From an uncultured Clostridia bacterium (GTDB lineage Bacteria > Bacillota > Clostridia > Oscillospirales > Ruminococcaceae), in the NCBI GenBank assembly GCA_947629785.1, contig CANRFB010000008.1:1-64000 (forward strand): 64,000 nt of DNA, in the 5' to 3' direction. The notes under the pieces are model-generated. The model had not been told where the DNA came from, searched no databases, and saw only the letters and a list, made by a program, of their open reading frames with translations. Below are positions 23,778-31,452 of this stretch, in pieces (position 1 is the stretch's first letter; every line of letters begins with the position of its first letter). A program made the translations under genes and the position numbers.

Positions 23778-25820
23778 TTATTCCATAGCTTCTGTAAGAG
23801 CCTTGTGAAGATTATAAGTTTCCGCAAGAAGTCCGCCCGTGTACTCCGCGATAGTCTGGAGTTTTTCCTTTTCGTTGTCGGACATACTCTTTCTTTCAGC
23901 CTTTAACTGATTGAGACTGTCAAGAGTTTTCTGAGTGTCAAGAAGTATAACTTCCGTTTCGTCCTCAATTTTGGTTTTGAGTCCTTGGAACGAAGCAAAT
24001 ACCTGCTGACGGACAGTTTCGGTAAAGTCACTGGAAATTTTCATTTCATGGAACTGCCTTTTTACATTCTGCTTGAATCCTGCCTTATATTTGTCGATTC
24101 TTTCCTGAACCAGAAGTTTTTCAACGGAGAATTTTCCCGTAAAAGTTCCCGCAAGTCCCGCAATTGCCATAAGGCAAAGTCCTGCAGGGGAGAGGAACGC
24201 TCCGCCTACAATAGTTGTAACAAGCAGGAAAGATGTTGCCAGCCATGTGGTAAGTCCTGTAAGTCCGCCTAAAAGCGCGCCCTTGATGCCCGCTTCACGG
24301 AATCCGATAAACAGACCGCCCGTTCCCACACTTCCTATGGCAACTCCTATTATCTGGTCCACAACTCCGCCGTTGCGGGAATGTTTATTTGACACCGAGA
24401 ACATCTGCTGTATCCTGCTTACGGAAGCAAAGAATTCGTCCTCGAATGACTGCAGACGAACTGCTTCATCGCTGAGGGCAACATTTATCTCGTTCTGTAT
24501 CTGTTCGCAGATAAGCTGCGCCTTGTTTTCAATATTGTCCTTTATCCTGTCGGTGAGCTTTGTGTAAACGATTTTCAGCTTATCTTTCTTTAAATCGTCC
24601 GCACCCATTGGGTAGTCGTCAATTACCTGCATGGCCGTTTCTTCGATTTGTACCCAGTAGCTGTCAAGAATAGGCTGCAAGTCCTCAAATACCTTGTTTG
24701 CGGCGTCGTTTATACGGACGAATTCCGCGCGCTTCTTTGTGCGTATGTCGTCTATTTCGTCAATAGCGGCGGTATATTTATCCATGAACTCGTCTGTTTC
24801 CATCATAAGGGAATTTTCTCTGATAATTATGGAATTTATAAGTTCCGAGCCTGAACTGATTATTTTGTTTGCAAGTATCTGTAGGGTAATTGCACCGCGT
24901 TCCTGAGTGAGCATAGTTTCAAGGACTCTTTCAAAAGTGGGGAAATTGCTTTCCGCCAGCATTGCGGCGTCGCCGCTTTCCTTTGCCATAAGCGCTTTTT
25001 TGGCGTAAACGCCTATGACTTTCGGCTTGCCAATCTTACGTTTGTATACGGCAAATTCTTTAGAATCCTCGCCCATTACCATTTTGGCTTTTTCCATGAC
25101 GTAACTGCCGATACGCTTTTCAACGGTTTCGACTATCCTGTCCTCGTCCTCTTTGGAAAATGTTCCGAAGCAGTTTACCGCGAAGATTATACGTCCCATA
25201 TCGCTGGTAAGCATACGTTTTTCGAGGAATTCCTTTTCAAACTGTGAGAACGGCGAGTTTGCGCTGATAACAAATACCGCCGCATCTATTTCGGGAAGTA
25301 TGGAAAGTGTGACATTGGTCATCTGTTCGTCATCGTTAAGCCCCGGAGTGTCTATAATGTCAACATTATTCTTACAGAATTCGGTATCATAATAAACGGT
25401 AGCCTGCTTAACTTTTTCAGCGGTCTTTTCGGATTCGTAGGAAAGCTTTGTAACATAATTTTCAAGCTGGTCAATGCCTACCCGTTCGCTTTCGCCGGAT
25501 TTGTATTCTACCATAACATAAGGTGTTTCGCTGTAAGTTACCCTGTTAAGAGTAGCCGTAGCGGGAAGAACATCGGCAGGCAGGACTTCCTGACCCAACA
25601 AGGCATTTATAAGCGTACTTTTTCCTCGTTTGAATTCGCCTACAATGGCAACTTCAAAGTGTTCCGCCGATATTTTATCAATGGTGTCGCCGATGGACTT
25701 TGCGGTATGTACAAGTCCTATTTCCTCGCTGTAGGATTTAAGCTGTCTGAGACTTTCCGTAAGGTCGGAAACCGTTTCCTTATATGCGGAATAGCTTCCG
25801 TAGTTAAATGTCTGTTCCAT
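23778..25820 (-). CDS. Dynamin-like GTPase with C-terminal membrane region
   Basis: The protein is 680 residues. It has a P-loop GEFKRGKST (61-69), switch-II DTPGLND (157-163) and, at the G4 position, VNCFG (215-219), where the canonical NKxD Asp is absent. A long Gly-rich hydrophobic stretch at about 500-570 (GALLGGLTGLTTWLATSFLLVTTIVGG) is a likely membrane paddle, followed by a coiled-coil end. This layout matches bacterial dynamin-like proteins such as DynA or BDLP. It is the first gene of the island behind a near-perfect promoter and is paired with a second, soluble dynamin two genes later. Confidence 0.92.
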   Translation of the reverse strand: MEQTFNYGSYSAYKETVSDLTESLRQLKSYSEEIGLVHTAKSIGDTIDKISAEHFEVAIVGEFKRGKSTLINALLGQEVLPADVLPATATLNRVTYSETPYVMVEYKSGESERVGIDQLENYVTKLSYESEKTAEKVKQATVYYDTEFCKNNVDIIDTPGLNDDEQMTNVTLSILPEIDAAVFVISANSPFSQFEKEFLEKRMLTSDMGRIIFAVNCFGTFSKEDEDRIVETVEKRIGSYVMEKAKMVMGEDSKEFAVYKRKIGKPKVIGVYAKKALMAKESGDAAMLAESNFPTFERVLETMLTQERGAITLQILANKIISSGSELINSIIIRENSLMMETDEFMDKYTAAIDEIDDIRTKKRAEFVRINDAANKVFEDLQPILDSYWVQIEETAMQVIDDYPMGADDLKKDKLKIVYTKLTDRIKDNIENKAQLICEQIQNEINVALSDEAVRLQSFEDEFFASVSRIQQMFSVSNKHSRNGGVVDQIIGVAIGSVGTGGLFIGFREAGIKGALLGGLTGLTTWLATSFLLVTTIVGGAFLSPAGLCLMAIAGLAGTFTGKFSVEKLLVQERIDKYKAGFKQNVKRQFHEMKISSDFTETVRQQVFASFQGLKTKIEDETEVILLDTQKTLDSLNQLKAERKSMSDNEKEKLQTIAEYTGGLLAETYNLHKALTEAME

Positions 25821-25905
25821 AAAATTCCTCCCAAAACAAAAGATTTATGAGAAACCGACAGGGCATGATCGCCGCTGTGCTTGAAAATGTAATCATATTT
25901 AAATA

Positions 25906-25935
25906 ATTATATCACAAAATTAACAGGTTTGTCAA
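25906..25935 (-). promoter_or_regulatory. Sigma-A promoter of the dynamin / M48-like operon
   Basis: On the minus strand TTGACA (25930-25935), 18 bases, TATAAT (25906-25911). The untranslated leader of roughly 80 bases shows no obvious riboswitch. Confidence 0.85.
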
Positions 25936-26091
25936 CGATTTTATAGAAAATTTTACACAAAAATTATTTTAATTTGGCTAAAAAGCAAAATTATTTCCCG
26001 AATATATGATATTAGGGCAAGGAAAATGTATATTTATTGCATTTCTTACAGATAATACCGTAAAATTCAGCCGAAAGGAATGGTAATATAT

Positions 26092-27345
26092 ATGTTTACA
26101 TCAAAAGCAGTCATTGAGCGGGTCGTGGGACGTGAAATAATAGACTCCCGCGGAAATCCTACCGTTGAAGCCGAAGTATGGCTCACCGACGGAACAGCGG
26201 GACGAGGAGCAGTTCCCAGCGGCGCAAGCACGGGTATTTTTGAAGCCCTTGAACTCCGCGACGGCGACGAAAAACGTTACAGCGGAAAGGGCGTTCTGAA
26301 AGCGGTGTCGAACATCAATACCACGCTGAATATGTCGCTGAAAGGCGTTGACCCTGCCGATACCATGCGCGTTGACAGCACTATAATCAATGCGGACGGC
26401 ACGGAAGATAAGTCGAAGATTGGCGCGAACGCCGCGCTTGCTGTTTCCCTTGCGGCGGCGAGAGCGGCGGCAAACCGCTATAAAATGCCGCTTTACAGGT
26501 TTATAGGCGGGATAAACGGTGTAAAACTTCCTGTTCCCATGATGAATATTCTAAACGGCGGCGCGCACGCGGCAAATAATCTTGATGTTCAGGAATTTAT
26601 GATAATTCCCGAAAATGCGGAAAGTTTCCGTGAGGGCTTACGCCGCTGTTCCGAAGTTTACCACAGCCTTGCTAAGATTTTAAAATCAAAAGGACTCAGC
26701 ACGGGAGTTGGCGATGAGGGCGGATTTGCCCCCGATTTAAAAGGAGAAACGGAAGCAATTGAACTTATTCTCGAAGCAGTCGAAAAAGCAGGCTACAAAG
26801 CAGGTACGGACTTTTCAATAGCCCTTGACGCAGCCGCAGGCGAATGGAAATCCAAAGAGCAGGGCGAATATATTTACCCGAAAAAACAGCTCCGCAGAAG
26901 TACCGAGGAACTTATTGAAGAATGGAAAAGCCTTTGCGGAAAATATCCGATAGTTTCCATTGAAGACCCACTTGACCAAGAGGACTGGGACGGCTGGAAA
27001 ACGCTTACTTCTCAATTGGGAAATAAGATACGGCTTGTGGGAGACGACCTGTTCGTTACTAATCCGAAACGTCTGAAAAAAGGTATCGAAAACGGCTGTG
27101 CAAATTCTATCCTTATCAAACTTAACCAGATAGGAACGCTTTCCGAAACGCTTTCGGCAATACGTCTTGCCAAGGAAAACGGTTACGGAACGATAATTTC
27201 TCACCGCAGCGGGGAAACCGAGGACACATTTATAGCAGACCTTGCCGTGGCTGTAAATGCGGGACAGATAAAAACAGGCGCGCCCTGCCGAAGCGAACGC
27301 ACCGCAAAATATAACCGCCTTATCCGTATTGAAGAACAAGGCTGA
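26092..27345 (+). CDS. eno: Enolase
   Basis: This 417-residue enzyme interconverts 2-phosphoglycerate and phosphoenolpyruvate. Family motifs are present: [65 protein letters not shown] and [10 protein letters not shown]. An in-frame ATG at 26080 is preceded too closely by its own purines, and AAAGGAATGG is correctly spaced for 26092. It is monocistronic, with no glycolytic neighbours, and ends at a terminator shared with the convergent permease gene. No convincing promoter boxes were found in the 270 bases upstream. Confidence 0.97.
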   Translation: MFTSKAVIERVVGREIIDSRGNPTVEAEVWLTDGTAGRGAVPSGASTGIFEALELRDGDEKRYSGKGVLKAVSNINTTLNMSLKGVDPADTMRVDSTIINADGTEDKSKIGANAALAVSLAAARAAANRYKMPLYRFIGGINGVKLPVPMMNILNGGAHAANNLDVQEFMIIPENAESFREGLRRCSEVYHSLAKILKSKGLSTGVGDEGGFAPDLKGETEAIELILEAVEKAGYKAGTDFSIALDAAAGEWKSKEQGEYIYPKKQLRRSTEELIEEWKSLCGKYPIVSIEDPLDQEDWDGWKTLTSQLGNKIRLVGDDLFVTNPKRLKKGIENGCANSILIKLNQIGTLSETLSAIRLAKENGYGTIISHRSGETEDTFIADLAVAVNAGQIKTGAPCRSERTAKYNRLIRIEEQG

Positions 27346-27349
27346 CCCA

Positions 27350-27385
27350 TAAAAATGCCCCCTGAAAAAAGGGGGCAGAAGTTTT
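27350..27385. terminator. Bidirectional terminator between eno and the AI-2E family gene
   Basis: TGCCCCC and GGGGGCA form a 7-bp GC-rich stem around an A-rich loop (27355-27377). T-rich tails are present in both reading directions. Confidence 0.85.
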
Positions 27386-27390
27386 GAAAT

Positions 27391-28626
27391 TCAGGCTTCG
27401 GGCTTATCGGTCTTGGGCGGTTCAGCCGTAGGAGGTGTATTTACGTCTAAATCCATGTAGTCCGTTGTGAGGTGGGAAAGACGTTTCTTTTTGAGACGAT
27501 ATACAACAAATTCACTGAACATCGCATAGATTACCGCAAATACAGGAACGCCCAATAACATTCCCGCAAAGCCGAACAATCCGCCGCCCACAAAAATTGC
27601 AAACATTACCCAGAACGGCGTAAGTCCCGTAGAATCGCCTATTATCTTAGGACCGAGAATATTTCCGTCAAACTGCTGTAAAATTATTATGAAGATTATA
27701 AACGGTATGACCTGTTTCGGTGCAGCCATCAGCAGAAGCAGCGCACTGGGCACCGCTCCGATAAACGGACCGAAAAACGGGATAATATTGGTAACTCCGA
27801 TTATTACGCTTATAAGCGCGGTAAAATCCATCTGCATTATTGTCATTACAATAAAACAGATAACGCCTATTATAAAGGAATCCACTAATTTTCCCGAAAG
27901 AAAACCCGAAAGCATACGGTTTGCTTCCGATGAAACAAGCAGAATATTCTTGCTCAGATTTTTGGGGAATATTGCGTAAATGACCTTGCGGACCTGTGCC
28001 ATAAATGTTTCCTTGCTGAAAAGCAGATAGATGGCGACTATAAAACCTATAACGCAGTCTTTGATAGCCACAATAACAACAATGGCACTGTCTTTCAGTT
28101 TCATGGAAATGTCGCCCAGTTTCGGGAGCAGATTATTTGCATATTCAAGGAGTTTCGGGTAGATGGTATCCAATTGTGATTCAATTGCCGAAACGATCTT
28201 CGGATAATCGCCGAGGAATTTTTCAACAAGTTCTTCTATCTGTTTCCGATAGTCGGAAATACTCGAAAAAATTTCCACAACGCTGGTCGTTATCTGTGTA
28301 ATTACTACGGTTATAAGCGCGACAACAATAGCCGTCAGCAGGATCATACTTGTTGCAACACTCAGGGCTCTTACCGTTTTTGGGCGCTGTTTCTTTTTTT
28401 CAAGAAGTTTATGGAAAGTTTTTTCACAAAATTTCATTATCGGGTTGCAGATATAAGCGATAACAATTCCCCATGTAACGGGGGCAAGCACCCTGAAAAT
28501 TTCTTTTATGTAACCCGACACCGTTGAAAATTTCACAAACACTATTACCAGAAGCAGGCAGACAGCAAACGTAATAACGCAGTATACTGCTATGGTATCA
28601 TATTTTTTATTGAAATCGACTTTCAA
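27391..28626 (-). CDS. AI-2E family transporter (permease)
   Basis: This integral membrane protein of about 411 residues and eight hydrophobic segments belongs to the AI-2E/TqsA/YtvI family. It carries the conserved GVTNIIPFFGPFIGAVPSALL and FVGGGLFGFAGMLLGVPVFAV segments. Family members export diverse small molecules or ions, and autoinducer-2 is only the historic name. Two ATGs lie upstream in frame, but the gene's -10 box covers 28660-28665, so those codons are at or before the transcription start. AAAGGAG precedes a TTG at 28626, which is the preferred start. The tail is Pro/Thr-rich and cytosolic. Confidence 0.85.
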   Translation of the reverse strand: MKVDFNKKYDTIAVYCVITFAVCLLLVIVFVKFSTVSGYIKEIFRVLAPVTWGIVIAYICNPIMKFCEKTFHKLLEKKKQRPKTVRALSVATSMILLTAIVVALITVVITQITTSVVEIFSSISDYRKQIEELVEKFLGDYPKIVSAIESQLDTIYPKLLEYANNLLPKLGDISMKLKDSAIVVIVAIKDCVIGFIVAIYLLFSKETFMAQVRKVIYAIFPKNLSKNILLVSSEANRMLSGFLSGKLVDSFIIGVICFIVMTIMQMDFTALISVIIGVTNIIPFFGPFIGAVPSALLLLMAAPKQVIPFIIFIIILQQFDGNILGPKIIGDSTGLTPFWVMFAIFVGGGLFGFAGMLLGVPVFAVIYAMFSEFVVYRLKKKRLSHLTTDYMDLDVNTPPTAEPPKTDKPEA

Positions 28627-28659
28627 ATTATTACGCTCCTTTGAAGATATACTAATCAT

Positions 28660-28688
28660 ATTATACACCTTAATTCCCATTAAGTAAA
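28660..28688 (-). promoter_or_regulatory. Sigma-A promoter of the AI-2E family gene
   Basis: On the minus strand TTTACT (28683-28688), 17 bases, TATAAT (28660-28665). This position decides the start codon of the gene downstream. Confidence 0.7.
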
Positions 28689-28780
28689 GGATTTTTTTAT
28701 ATTTTTAACAAAATTTAATTCTTCTGGGAAATTATTCCTCGAAAAAATTATTGACAAAGGGTAAAATATTATTCAGCGGA

Positions 28781-28809
28781 TTGATTTTTTCGTGTGGAAA
28801 TGCTATACT
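28781..28809 (+). promoter_or_regulatory. Sigma-A promoter of the DUF1294 gene
   Basis: TTGATT, 17 bases, TATACT, 25 bases upstream of the start codon. Confidence 0.75.
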
Positions 28810-28834
28810 TACGGAAGTTAAAGGTTGTGATAAT

Positions 28835-29104
28835 ATGAAAATTTTCCTGATATATCTTGCAATTATAAGTTTTGTTTCCTGCATTGTTACGATCTGTGAC
28901 AAGTACAGGGCAAAGCGCGGGAAATGGCGTATTTCCGAAAAAACATTGTTCCTGCTTGCATTGGCAGGCGGTTCTGCCGCAATGTATATAACCATGCTGA
29001 TGATTCGTCATAAAACCAAACACAAGCGTTTTATGATAGGAATACCCTTGATAATGATTTTGCAATTCGGGGCGTTAATTCTTGCGACACAAAAAATTAA
29101 TTGA
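28835..29104 (+). CDS. DUF1294 small membrane protein
   Basis: This 89-residue protein has three hydrophobic segments and the family pattern CDKYRAKRGKWRISEKTLFLLALAGGSAAMY followed by RHKTKHKRF. DUF1294 proteins are small inner-membrane proteins of unknown function, sometimes fused to cold-shock domains, which is not the case here. The frame is open upstream, but AAAGG and the promoter at 28781-28809 support 28835 as start. It stands alone between two independent promoters. Confidence 0.85.
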   Translation: MKIFLIYLAIISFVSCIVTICDKYRAKRGKWRISEKTLFLLALAGGSAAMYITMLMIRHKTKHKRFMIGIPLIMILQFGALILATQKIN

Positions 29105-29110
29105 ATTTGC

Positions 29111-29139
29111 TTGATATTGACGCGGTAAAGTGATATTAT
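29111..29139 (+). promoter_or_regulatory. Sigma-A promoter of the solute-binding lipoprotein gene
   Basis: TTGATA, 17 bases, TATTAT, beginning six bases after the DUF1294 stop codon. Confidence 0.65.
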
Positions 29140-29184
29140 TCAAAAGGTCGAAAATCCCAAATGAACTATGAAAGGAAGTTTTTT

Positions 29185-30207
29185 ATGAAAAAAAGTAAAA
29201 TAGCGTCGCTGCTGACTGCTGCGGCTCTTACTCTGACCGCGCTGACAGCTTGTTCGGGCGGAGATACCTCCTCCGACAGCGCAAATGACGGCGGGAACGC
29301 TTCCGCAGGCAGCTATAAGGTAGGTATTATCCAGTACGGAAGTCACCCCTCTCTTGATAACTGCAATCAGGGAATAGAAGAGGCTCTCAAGGCTTCCGAT
29401 ATTGCCGATCAGCTTGACATTGACCATCAGGACGGCAACATGGACAGCGCTACCTGCGACTCAATTGCCAAGAACATGGTAGCAAAGGAATATGACGTAA
29501 TATTTGCAATTGCAACTCCTGCGGCTATTTCCGCATATGCCGCAGCGGCAAACACTGATATTCCCGTTGTTTTCTGCGCTGTTTCCGATCCTGTTGCAGC
29601 GGGTCTTGTAGACGATCTTACCGCTCCCGGCGGAAACTGCACAGGTACTGCCGATATGCTGGATTTTGACGCGCAGACAGACCTTATCATGGCTCTCCAG
29701 CCTGATGTTAAAAAGATCGGCGTTCTCTACACAACAAGCGAAGCAAATTCCGTTTCCCACCTTGCGACTCTTAAAGAAATTGCAGAACCCAAGGGTCTGG
29801 AAATTGTTGAGCAGGGTGTTCAGGGCGCTGCTGATATTCCTCAGGCTGCCGCTTCACTTTGTCCGCAGGTAGACTGCGTTAACAATTTCACCGACAACAA
29901 TGTCGTAAATAACCTTTCTGTACTTCTTGAACAGGCAAATGCCGCAAATATTCCCGTTTACGGCTCGGAAGTCGAGCAGGTAGCAAACGGCTGCATAGCT
30001 TCCATGAGCATAGATTATGTTGCTCTCGGAAATGCAACAGGCGATATCGGCGTTCGCATACTCAAGGGTGAAAAAGCGGGGGATATTCCCGTACAGCAGG
30101 TTTACGACTGCGCTCCCGTTGTAAATACCGATGTTCTTGCACAGTTCGGAATAACGCTTCCTGACGCATATGCAGATGCCGAAAAGGTAACTACAAACGC
30201 AGAATAA
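29185..30207 (+). CDS. TrpX/ABC_sub_bind-family solute-binding lipoprotein
   Basis: This 340-residue lipoprotein (lipobox LTAC, then a Ser/Asp/Gly-rich linker) has a type I binding fold of the PF04392 family: YKVGIIQYGSHPSLDNCNQGIEEAL, IFAIATPAAISAYAAA, PVVFCAVSDPVAAGLV and GNCTGTADM. Relatives bind tryptophan, tyrosine or similar compounds for an ABC importer. AAAGGAAG supports the ATG at 29185 over an upstream in-frame ATG. No permease or ATPase gene lies beside it, since a terminator follows directly. The transporter partner must be elsewhere, or the protein acts as a sensor. Confidence 0.85.
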   Translation: MKKSKIASLLTAAALTLTALTACSGGDTSSDSANDGGNASAGSYKVGIIQYGSHPSLDNCNQGIEEALKASDIADQLDIDHQDGNMDSATCDSIAKNMVAKEYDVIFAIATPAAISAYAAAANTDIPVVFCAVSDPVAAGLVDDLTAPGGNCTGTADMLDFDAQTDLIMALQPDVKKIGVLYTTSEANSVSHLATLKEIAEPKGLEIVEQGVQGAADIPQAAASLCPQVDCVNNFTDNNVVNNLSVLLEQANAANIPVYGSEVEQVANGCIASMSIDYVALGNATGDIGVRILKGEKAGDIPVQQVYDCAPVVNTDVLAQFGITLPDAYADAEKVTTNAE

Positions 30208-30212
30208 AATCA

Positions 30213-30246
30213 ATGCCTTGCCGGAAATTCCGGCAAGGCGTTTTTT
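30213..30246 (+). terminator. Intrinsic terminator after the solute-binding lipoprotein
   Basis: GCCTTGCCGG and CCGGCAAGGC form a 10-bp stem (30215-30239) with a 5-base loop, then GTTTTTT. Confidence 0.93.
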
Positions 30247-30251
30247 GTGCA

Positions 30252-30289
30252 TGAAAAAGCGGCTTCCGTTGCAGGAAACCGCTTTTTTA
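30252..30289 (-). terminator. Intrinsic terminator after the DHH phosphoesterase gene
   Basis: Read on the minus strand, AAAAAAGCGG and CCGCTTTTT are paired arms closing a TTTCC / GGAAG stem, ending in a T run. The structure is symmetric enough to work on the plus strand as a backup. Confidence 0.8.
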
Positions 30290-30303
30290 TATGTAAATCG
30301 GAA

Positions 30304-31221
30304 TCATTCTTTGAAATTGATAAGTTCGTCAAGCATTTTGGGAAGATCCGTGTCCATGTTTTCGTCCGTGAACTGGCAAGTTCCAACGGCTTTGTGACCG
30401 CCGCCGCCGTATTTGAGCATAAGCCGTCCCACATTGACATTTGACGTGCGGTTAAGTATGGAATATCCTACCGCAGCGCTGCAGCCGTGACCGCCCTTGC
30501 CGTTTACTATCCATGCGGAAATATTCTGCTCAGGGTAGAGACTGTATATAAGGAATCTGTTTCCTGAATATATCGGATCAACACCGCGCAGATCGCTGAT
30601 AATAACGTCCTTTTCAACGCGAGTGTGAGCCCTTACCATTTCTTTGAATTTTTCCGCCTGTTCAAAGTAAATGTCAATTCTTTCCTTAACATCGGGCAGG
30701 GAAAGTATTTCATCGGTATTCATTGTACGGCAGCAGTCAATGAGCTTTTCCATAAGCTGATAGTTGGAAATTGTAAAATTTCTCCAGCGTCCCAGACCTG
30801 TTCTTGGGTCCATAAGGAAACCCACAAGTATCCAGCCGGTAGGATTAAGTATTTCCTCTCTTGTAAGATTTCCGCTGTCTACTTTATCAACGGCGATCAT
30901 CATGTCATCATAATGACCGAAACGTTCTTTTCCGCCGTAATAATCATAAATGATCCTTGCGCAGGAGGGGGCGATACGGCTTTCACCCTTATATTTGCCC
31001 TCAAGCTGATTCCGCTCAAACTCGCTGGAATGGTGGTCAAACCAAAGTCCGCAGCCCTCAACATATGGAACGTTTGCAAGGCAGTCGTCCTCGGTTATCT
31101 CGATAAGACCGTCCTGAAGGTCTTTCGGGTGGGCAAACTTCCAGTGATCTATAATTCCCACGTCTTTAAGAAGAGCGCCGCAGGCAAGACCGTCAAAGTC
31201 CGAACGTGTAACAAGTCTCAT
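30304..31221 (-). CDS. DHH/DHHA1 family phosphoesterase
   Basis: This 305-residue cytosolic protein has the DHH-family motifs: SDFDGLACGALL at the start, DHHSSEFER near residue 83 and the C-terminal DHHA1 motif GGGGHKAVGTC near 280. These bind metals, usually manganese, for hydrolysis of phosphodiester or phosphoanhydride bonds. Family substrates include nano-RNA, pAp, cyclic di-AMP and polyphosphate. The first aspartate motif is DFDG rather than DADG, and no GAF/GGDEF parts are present, so it is not GdpP. Specificity cannot be assigned. It is monocistronic. Confidence 0.85.
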   Translation of the reverse strand: MRLVTRSDFDGLACGALLKDVGIIDHWKFAHPKDLQDGLIEITEDDCLANVPYVEGCGLWFDHHSSEFERNQLEGKYKGESRIAPSCARIIYDYYGGKERFGHYDDMMIAVDKVDSGNLTREEILNPTGWILVGFLMDPRTGLGRWRNFTISNYQLMEKLIDCCRTMNTDEILSLPDVKERIDIYFEQAEKFKEMVRAHTRVEKDVIISDLRGVDPIYSGNRFLIYSLYPEQNISAWIVNGKGGHGCSAAVGYSILNRTSNVNVGRLMLKYGGGGHKAVGTCQFTDENMDTDLPKMLDELINFKE

Positions 31222-31373
31222 TTCAATACAACTCCTAATAAAAAATTACATTTGTGCACAATAATGCAGTATATTCTTATTATACACTGTTTTTATACAA
31301 ATTTCAATAGTAATTTTACAGATTTTAAAAAAATTTTAAATATGCCGATAATGGTAAAATTAACAAAAAATCC

Positions 31374-31402
31374 TTGACTTTAATGAAAAAAAGTAGTATC
31401 AT
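31374..31402 (+). promoter_or_regulatory. Sigma-A promoter of ilvB
   Basis: TTGACT, 17 bases, TATCAT. The leader of about 45 bases is too short for a T-box or leucine attenuator. Confidence 0.75.
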
Positions 31403-31452
31403 TAAGTAATACACTGATTTATGGTGAAATTTCAATGATGGGAGTGATCGGA

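Noticed and set aside
31403-31452. T-box or leucine attenuator before ilvB
   Set aside because: The leader is only about 45 bases and contains neither a T-box sequence nor a leader peptide with Leu/Val/Ile codons.
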